Below are positions 57,756 through 64,000 of a DNA stretch of 64,000 bases, one piece after another. Under the pieces are notes generated by a model. The model did no database searches and had not been told where the DNA came from. It worked only from the letters and a program-made list of their open reading frames with translations. The position numbers and the translations under genes are program-made. This DNA comes from Sepiola atlantica. Its lineage: Eukaryota > Mollusca > Cephalopoda > Sepiida > Sepiolidae. Numbering within the stretch: the stretch's first letter is position 1; every line of letters starts with the position of its first letter. Location of the stretch: NCBI GenBank assembly GCA_963556195.1, contig OY744519.1:105812500-105876499 (forward strand), read 5' to 3'.

Positions 57756-58590
57756 TTATTCATCAACATAGTCTATTTCTAAAATGATACACTGATTCCG
57801 ACCCTTAACTATTAATTTTATCACTATTTTGTAGTATGATATGTTTTTGCCCACAAAACACGTTTCAGTTTCCAATATAACTTCTTCATTGGAGCCAAAT
57901 CTCTTTCCATGAGGAATTCCTTTGAAGTCTGCAAACAGACAATAGTTGGTGGGTCCAGATCTGAAGAATATGGTGCGTTTGGAGGCAGTGCGAAGTGAAA
58001 TTTATGCAGTTTTGCCGGCTTATAGATCGACTTGTGACACGGTTTATTGTCTTGGTGAAAGAACACATTTTCTTCTTCAATTGTGGTCGTGCCGTCTTTT
58101 GTCAATTTCTTCCTTCAAAAGGATAAATAATATTTGCTAGTGATGTTTTTCTTCATTTACCAAAGAAATCGATGAACAAAATTCCTTTGACTATACCAAA
58201 TTAAGGAGGTCAAATACTTACCTGCTGATATTTGATTTTGGTTCGGTTTGGATGGTTTTTACGTGCTGCTACCTACTCAGCTAGCTGTATATTTCATTCC
58301 GGTGTGAGGTGGTGGATTTATATTTCATCTATATTCACATATTGACGCAAACAAATTTTCTTCTCGCATTTAAATAGTCTGAATCATCGATATGTTGTTT
58401 TTATATACTGTGAGCAAACGCAGCACCCAATTTTGACACTGCTTTCTCATCGACTAATGTCTAAACAAAGTGCTTAATACACTGCCTTCTGATATATTAA
58501 ACTCCTACGCTATCTCACGCAACTTCAATTTACGATCGGAAAAAATAGTTGTTGGAGGTGTTGTAATGTTAACCGGGACACCTGTTAGAT
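57756..58590 (-). pseudogene. Decayed mariner transposase (DD34D type)
   Basis: The minus strand from about 58590 reads, across several stops, GVPVNITTPP, SDRKLKLREIA, EFNISEGSVLSTLFRH and SMRKQCQNWVLRLLTV. These match the mariner transposase linker and second helix-turn-helix (SDRRLKVREIA, xISxGSVxxIL, MRKxxARWVPRLLT). A frame-shifted middle follows, then VFFHQDNKPCHKS (58051), YSSDLDPP (near 57955) and a C-terminus EIDYVDE ending at TAA (57758-57756). By spacing this is the DD34D class, but the third catalytic Asp (SPDLAPSD in the family) is Thr here, and the middle carries many stops. No clear TIRs were found. It is unrelated in subfamily to the DD41D element at 40.8 kb and much older. Confidence 0.82.
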
Positions 58591-58982
58591 ATATGCACCT
58601 TGAGTATTCAGTATCATTCTGTACAACCGCGTGTAAAGTATTTTTTTCGGATAAAGATTTCAGCTTTACTTGAACTGTATTTTTCGCATAAGAAATCAAT
58701 GCTTTATCAGAACACGAAATTCACACTTTTCAATTGAGTTTTAAATTTGCAACAGTAGCTCACACTTAAATAACTGTAATTTGTAAACTAATAATCCGAT
58801 TTGGCTCAAGGTTTGACCAATGTCATTTGAGTGCAGGTACGGTATAAAAACTATATGGATTTTTTTTATTAGTCGCGCCATTTATATGTTGGGCATTAAT
58901 TGATGCTATACCGGATCAAGGTAGATGACGACGTCAATTTTTGCAGATTTTTTTTCTTTTTGGTAAGGATCTGTTGCCTTCT
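58591..58982. other. Probable 5' part of the decayed mariner, then unassigned sequence
   Basis: The minus-strand frame 58699-58505 overlaps the transposase remnant, but its first 40 codons do not match the usual N-terminus, so the boundary is not known. Confidence 0.35.
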
Positions 58983-59090
58983 TCCTGATATTTCCAAATA
59001 GTCACCCATCTAGTACTAACCATGCTCAAAATCGCTTAACTACACTGATCTAAAGAGAATCGGTCTACCAACGTGATTATGATTTACTAC
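58983..59090 (-). repeat. 5S rRNA-derived sequence, copy 3 (head only)
   Basis: Minus strand: TTTAGATCAGTGTAGTTAAGC, GAGCATGGTTAGTACTAGATGG, GTGACTATTTGGAAATATCAGG. The order and spacing are those of 5S rRNA. The GCTCTCTG...TCTCGGCATT body seen in copies 1 and 2 does not follow, so it is a truncated SINE, a different 5S-headed family or a 5S pseudogene. Confidence 0.75.
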
Positions 59091-59215
59091 AAGAACAACC
59101 CCAAAATACACACGCCATGTATGCGATAGTATGCCAACTGAAAAGTGTTTAATTTCAAGATTTCGTCTACTACATAATTTCTTTCTTTTTTTTCAATTTT
59201 CTTATTTTGTTTTCG

Positions 59216-61460
59216 CTGGGGATGGGGCATCCTACCGAATGCCAAACATTAATCCGCTTTCCAGACACTCTATCCGAGAGATCATTTTAAAATTCTAAGT
59301 GTCTTTTTAAGTGCAATTGTTTGCATCTCTCTTGCACTTGGTTCACCGTGTATATTCGCCAGGTAGTTTTTGAAATTCTATTTATTTCTGGTTGCTCCTA
59401 TAATTACAAAAATAATCGAGATCTTAAAGTGTATTTTCATGTCGTACATAATACCTTGGTATATTGTTATCTTTTCCCCTACAGCTCTTTTTAAGCCAGC
59501 ATCATTAGGGATACTCACTTCAACTAGGATTGTTACGTTTCCCCTTTCGTCTCATATTACGATGTCAGGTTTAACAACGTTTTCTAGAGATGTAGCTGTG
59601 GGGATTACATAGTCATAGTGGATGGTGTATGACTTACTTCCAACTGTTATTTCTGATATCTGCTCCCGGAACTTATTGCTACACTGGATATTCAACGTTT
59701 TACAGATGGTGAAGTGAAGATATTTGCACACTCCGTTGTGTCGCATTGTATAGTAGCCATCTCCCAGCAGAACCTTACAAATGGATGTCAGGTGGCTCAC
59801 ACTCTCCACTCCTGTGTGGCAGAACCTGTACTTGTTCTCGTTGCTGAGAACACTCATCTTTTTTAAGTCGTCGTTATCAAGCCTTGATCTTGGGCAGCCA
59901 TGATCATTCTCTCCTGGTCATAGTAGAGCGACCCATTCTTCAGTGTTCTTGGTGTATTTCTGGCGGCTATATGAGATGTTGGTGTATTTCTGGCGGCTCT
60001 TTCGTGCTATTTCCGTTTCTGCCTTATTTGTAAGACAATCCCGTCTAAAATCTTTGGACAGATGTGTGATAAAGGTGTTCTACTTGCTCTGATTTATTTT
60101 TGTTGGCGTACCATTATAAAGTTTGCATTCTGAGAGCTCATCAAATATTAGCCGGTGCTCACAATAGTGGCTCGATGTTGATGGTCAATTTCTGAGAGAC
60201 CCATACTCCCTGCTCCTCTTGGCAGATACAGCCTTGGTAGAAACTGGTTTCTTTACATTACTCTGTACAAAGTATTTTATGTCAGTAGCCGCATGTTTTC
60301 CGTTTTGGTCTTCCCAACTCTTAGTGAGCATATTTGTCCAGCCCGAACTTCATTCCAATATCCTTGGAGAAGGTATGGACAACCTGCCAGAGTCGGCTCA
60401 ATTCAGCGTCTGAACTGGCATACAGATTGAGATCATCCATGAGGAGCAGGTGGTTGACACTTTTGTTTGGGTCTTGTAGACACTCTGGCTTTTGTTCAGT
60501 AATTTACTTCGCGAATTTAACACGAGGCCAAAGAGTAGAGGAGATAAGCTATTCCCCTTCGGATCCTGACGTCAGTTATTATTATTGCTTCATAAGTATG
60601 GCTTAATGCCGTAGTTATTTGTCACATATGTATATGCCATGGTTTTCTAGTTGTTCGGATTGATTTTATATAATTCAACGCACAACATAAGCTATGTGTA
60701 GGGCAACTCTCATATGCCTTTTGGTAATCGATCCAAGCTATGTTTAAGATTTGTCTGCCTCTTCCTACAATACTCAAGGATGGTCTTATTGATCAACAAC
60801 AAGTTGTTAGTGCTTAAACACGTCTTCCTGCACCCTGCTTGTTTTTTAGGTACACTCCAGAAAAGAGGTGTTCATAGATGCTCTCTGCAAACAGGCTAGT
60901 GACGAGTTAATATGTCGTAGTTAGACAACAGATCAGTCTGTTTCTTTGTAGGGTGTTGTGTCCCACTTCTTTTGGGTATGAGGATTATATCACCTTATAC
61001 TATTCATGCTGTTGTGGCCTTCTAACCGCTATACAATCTGCTGGAGCAACTACTATAATGGCTTCGACGTGCTGTCAGTTTTGTCAGCCAGAAATTGTGG
61101 ATGTTGTGTATGCTAGGTTTTTGTCATTCTGAAATTGCTCTAACTTCGTTTTATCATTCCAAATGTTATCTCTGGCTCTGACATTTCTGGCTTGCTTTCA
61201 TTACTTCAGGCAATACTTAAGATCCGTATAACTCCTTGATTGTATGGTTCCTCATTCTCAAACAGAGACCTCAAGTAGTCTTCAAGCTCTTGCTTTTTCG
61301 GTGAATTTTCCACCGTGATTTTCCCCTTTATTAAATTTTGGTAAAACAGTCTTGCGTTCTTTTTAAACTGTGTGTTTCCCACTTTCGCTCTGTAATTTGT
61401 GTTCCTTTGTTTGTATTCTTTTACTGGAATCGTGCCTTCAAGTTCCTTCGATATGTTCTT
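59216..61460 (-). pseudogene. Decayed LINE reverse transcriptase, longest copy
   Basis: Read on the minus strand from 61460: a pre-RT segment (FKKNARLFYQNLIKGKI, LEDYLRSLFENEEPYN); near 60880-60700 pieces corresponding to the fingers/palm (LLLINKTILEYCRKRQ); the catalytic box as LLMDDLNLYASSD (about 60443-60410, usual YxDD here LMDD) followed by IGMKFGLDKYAH; then the region PSTSSHYCEH...DELSECKLYNG shared with the copy at 32.1 kb; and a 101-codon frame (59857-59552) with the knuckle CHTGVESVSHLTSIC and the closing block ending KPDIVI. The order fits a single-ORF non-LTR retrotransposon that copies its own RNA at the insertion site. Stops and shifts are frequent. The 3' end at 59216-59550 is shared with 30.7-31.6 kb. 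Confidence 0.75.
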
Positions 61461-62100
61461 AATTTACTCTAAATGTTCATATATTTAAAACTGACCCTTC
61501 AGATGGTGTTTTTCAGCCGCCCTTACACTGTAGGCAAGGAATTGTTAGATCTGAGAGAATTTCTTTCTACAAAGGTTTGGGTTTTTCATGGAGCTTCAGT
61601 TTTCAAGGTGGTGTTGCGTTTTGTTCTCTGGACTACCATTGCTTTTGGAATTGAGGAAGTGTTTTCCTGACAATGTAGATCCCCGCAGCATATGTTACCT
61701 GTACGGAAGGGACCGAAGACACCCGAGGGTGATGTCTAGTTGGCATTCAAGTCTTCTCCTTTAAGTATTCAAGTCGTCTCAAGATGTTGCTATATATGTT
61801 AGTCTTTATGCTATCGAAAAGTTACCACACCAGTGTTTTTTTTCTGAATAGCTCAATTTGTTAGATAATGGTGGTGGGGGAGCATATAGAGGACGACCCT
61901 CAAACTGGTGACAAGACGCCCTTTAAAACGTTGGTAGTAGCAAGGGAATCGGAAGTGATGCCACTTTCGTTCGGGGCTGTTCTTTCTCTTCTGCTGCTGA
62001 CGACCAAGAGAGAAACACGTGCGCCGCGGCGCTCCGCGGGTGGGCGCAAAATGGAGCACATGACCTAAGTGACTTCCCCAGAGTTAATTAAATCGTTCTC
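61461..62100. other. Intergenic sequence with a GC-rich patch
   Basis: The patch at about 62012-62048 (GTGCGCCGCGGCGCTCCGCGG) is the most GC-rich short stretch of the window. Part of 61461-61700 may belong to the LINE, but I cannot read it. Confidence 0.4.
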
Positions 62101-62114
62101 TATGTCTCTCTATT

Positions 62115-62159
<45 letters not shown>

Positions 62160-62185
62160 TTATCCATCTATCTATATATCTATCT
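62101..62185. repeat. (CT)n and (TATC)n microsatellites
   Basis: CT with interruptions to about 62157, then TATCTATC words to 62185. Confidence 0.92.
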
Positions 62186-63809
62186 ATTTCTTTCGTGTAA
62201 GCAAAAGTAAACCGTCAGTATGTCTTTTGTTTAATAAATATTCGAAACCTATATACGGCCTTCAGTTTGATCTGTTCATGATGATGATGATGACAACGAC
62301 GAGCGGCTTATGGCAGTAAATGGTGGACACCGTCCTGCCAGGACGAGCAAATAGCTGATACTCGAAGGTAAGCTGAAACTTAACATCCCCGATAAGGAGT
62401 ATCGAACATCTGACGATCGAAAATGTAGCAAATTATTTTGTAGGGAATAACATACTAAGTTTCTTAGAAAATTTCAGATTAAGACTTATAATTTGTATTA
62501 CTTGGATGTTATTTTCGGACGATTTAACCACCGACTTTTTTCAGTTGTCTTCTGTAAAAATCGAGGTATGTTACGTCGAACTCGGGACCCTCGACGGAAT
62601 TTCGAATACTTTAATTAATCCACGGGGTAAATGGCTCTCGTTTATTCAGCTATGACCGGTTAGAAGTCTTAAGTAATTCTTAATTATATTCTTAGTATAG
62701 TATGTACTAAGGATTACACTTTTTACTTCCGGAAGACTGTTACTTAGAGCTCACCATTACTTAACACTTTATCCGTTGCGTCACAGTATCCTGACTAATC
62801 CAATAAATATAAATACTACGTTTCTTTAGATTTCAACCATTTGGCTTTCACAATATATAACATTTAGATTTTCCTCTAGTTTTAAATTTTATAGTGGAAC
62901 GTTGGAGAATGTTATAGCGCACAATATAATAGAGCTATTCTCAAGCAGCTTGTTAGCATTTATACACGGGTTGAATGCTACTGCTTTTGCTCTACGATGA
63001 CGGCCACTCTTTTACAGAAGGCCATCCCTACAAGGTAGCAATGTTAGGTTGTGACCAGGCAGATTGTTCAGCAGACTTGATTTAATTGTACAAAGCAGAA
63101 ACAACTTACGAGACCACTGACTCCCGTTTGTACATAGCTATCTATCTGTTTGACACTTGGGTAGTTGGTTGCCGCCATCGGATCTTATTTAACTCAGTAG
63201 ACCATCCCCTGACAGACAGGCTTGGGTTGTAATGTGTTGGGGGCGTTTGACAGTAACCACTTTCGCAAAACACGTTGCAAGATGGAATACTCTACCCTTT
63301 TTGCCTCAATCTTCCGCAGCCGTCAGAGATGCAATTAAAAATCGACATCTGCTAATTTCACCGTCCGGGGAGTTAGAATAGTCCTTGCCAATGCCAATTA
63401 ACAAAAACGGATTTTCATTGAACTGCACGAAAATATTATTTTGATACCGTTAGATCGATATCAGAAACAAGATACGCGAATTTTATTTGCAATCTACAAT
63501 ACACCAGAAAAAAGAAGAAACGTTATCGATACAAAGAGTCTGGTCGATTAGAAATACAATTGAACAAAGCTGTACGTATCGATCTGTAGAATATATTGAT
63601 TTGTATGAAGGCATTTACTTGTTTCCTCTAACAAGTTACATAGATGTCTGCTTGTTACGTAGACTTGCTGTCGAATACGCTTGTTGACTGGCTGTATCCA
63701 TAGAAAATGGATGGTCACACTTAATGGCACCATGACGAAGCTCTTTTCAAAAAACTACAAAACACACATTATCAACAACTGATTGTCATCGTCGTTCGCA
63801 TCTTTTCCG
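62186..63809. other. Intergenic sequence, no gene seen
   Basis: A (GAT)n tract of about 17 bases at 62277-62293 is followed by GACAACGACGAGCGGCTTATGG, which resembles the junction of a cephalopod-type simple-repeat-tailed element. Nothing else is recognised. Confidence 0.35.
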
Positions 63810-64000
63810 AGAGTCAACCTTTCAAACTATTCGGACTGACATTCTCAGGCAACATGAGTTGGATTAAGTACATATAAGATGATGTAAACTCTGCTGCAAA
63901 AAGAGTAGTCTCCCCTTGCCGGGCTAGAAAAATTCTTACATCTGCCAGTGTCGTGTAGCTCTATAAAGCTATCATTCGCACGTGCTTGAAGTACTGTTGC
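63810..64000 (+). pseudogene. LINE reverse-transcriptase remnant, cut by the window edge
   Basis: The plus strand reads FKLFGLTFSGNMSWIKYI, then SAAKRVVSPCRARKILT, then LYKAIIRTCLKYCC. These match the LGLTFSxDLSWxxYI, AxxKxGxLxRARxFL and LYKxxIRPxMEYCCHIW blocks of Jockey/CR1-like reverse transcriptases. It is the same family as 51724-52295, but here the upstream part is better preserved. One stop follows KYI. The rest lies beyond base 64000. Confidence 0.68.

Overview
This is repeat-rich, AT-rich, non-coding DNA from a eukaryotic genome. I found no convincing exon of a host gene, no bacterial-type operon and no tRNA or rRNA gene that looks functional. Almost every long open frame is either a translated microsatellite or a piece of a decayed transposon. 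The most likely source is a mollusc, probably a cephalopod such as an octopus. The reasons are the long (TA)n tracts, the CATCATC tract followed by a GTTAAACATCCGTTTTACATGC-type sequence at about 36.7 kb (a junction I associate from memory with cephalopod genomes), and the mixture of RTE-like LINEs, Penelope-like elements and Gypsy elements. The species is an inference.

Layout. 0-7 kb: (TA)n tracts with two copies of a palindromic repeat family (about 4.1 and 6.05 kb), a TIR element in two tandem copies (5.1-5.66 kb) and a perfect 84-bp inverted repeat (6.5 kb). 8.4-9 kb: end of a LINE with a (TCA)n tail. 14.3-15.1 kb: a decayed reverse transcriptase. 15.35-17.73 kb: a 2.4-kb palindrome rich in ATT/AAT. 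17.9-19.1 kb: two tandem-repeat arrays and a small MITE. 19.7-20.5 kb: 3' end of a Penelope-like element with a GIY-YIG-like domain. 20.6-22.3 kb: minisatellite and a 355-bp tandem duplication. 23.5-26.3 kb: a 2.6-kb fold-back structure. 26.5-28.2 kb: broken Gypsy gag/protease. 29-33 kb: dispersed repeats, LINE 3' ends and a 300-bp tandem array. 33.5-33.8 kb: a 5S rRNA-derived SINE. 36-38.4 kb: LINE remnants and a second Penelope 3' end. 40.8-42.1 kb: a complete mariner-like transposon with TIRs and a TA target duplication, inactivated by one frameshift and one stop. 42.2-45.4 kb: hairpin and tRNA-like repeats. 47 kb: LINE scrap. 51.2-52.3 kb: MITE and LINE end. 54 kb: second copy of the minisatellite. 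56.8-59.1 kb: two more 5S-derived copies and a decayed mariner. 59.2-61.5 kb: decayed LINE reverse transcriptase. 63.8-64 kb: start of another LINE end, cut by the window edge.

The elements do not work together as a pathway. The common theme is that very many repeat copies begin or end directly at a (TA)n tract, and that inverted (fold-back) copies are unusually frequent. Coordinates of decayed elements are approximate, because they were set by eye from shared words and translated motifs.
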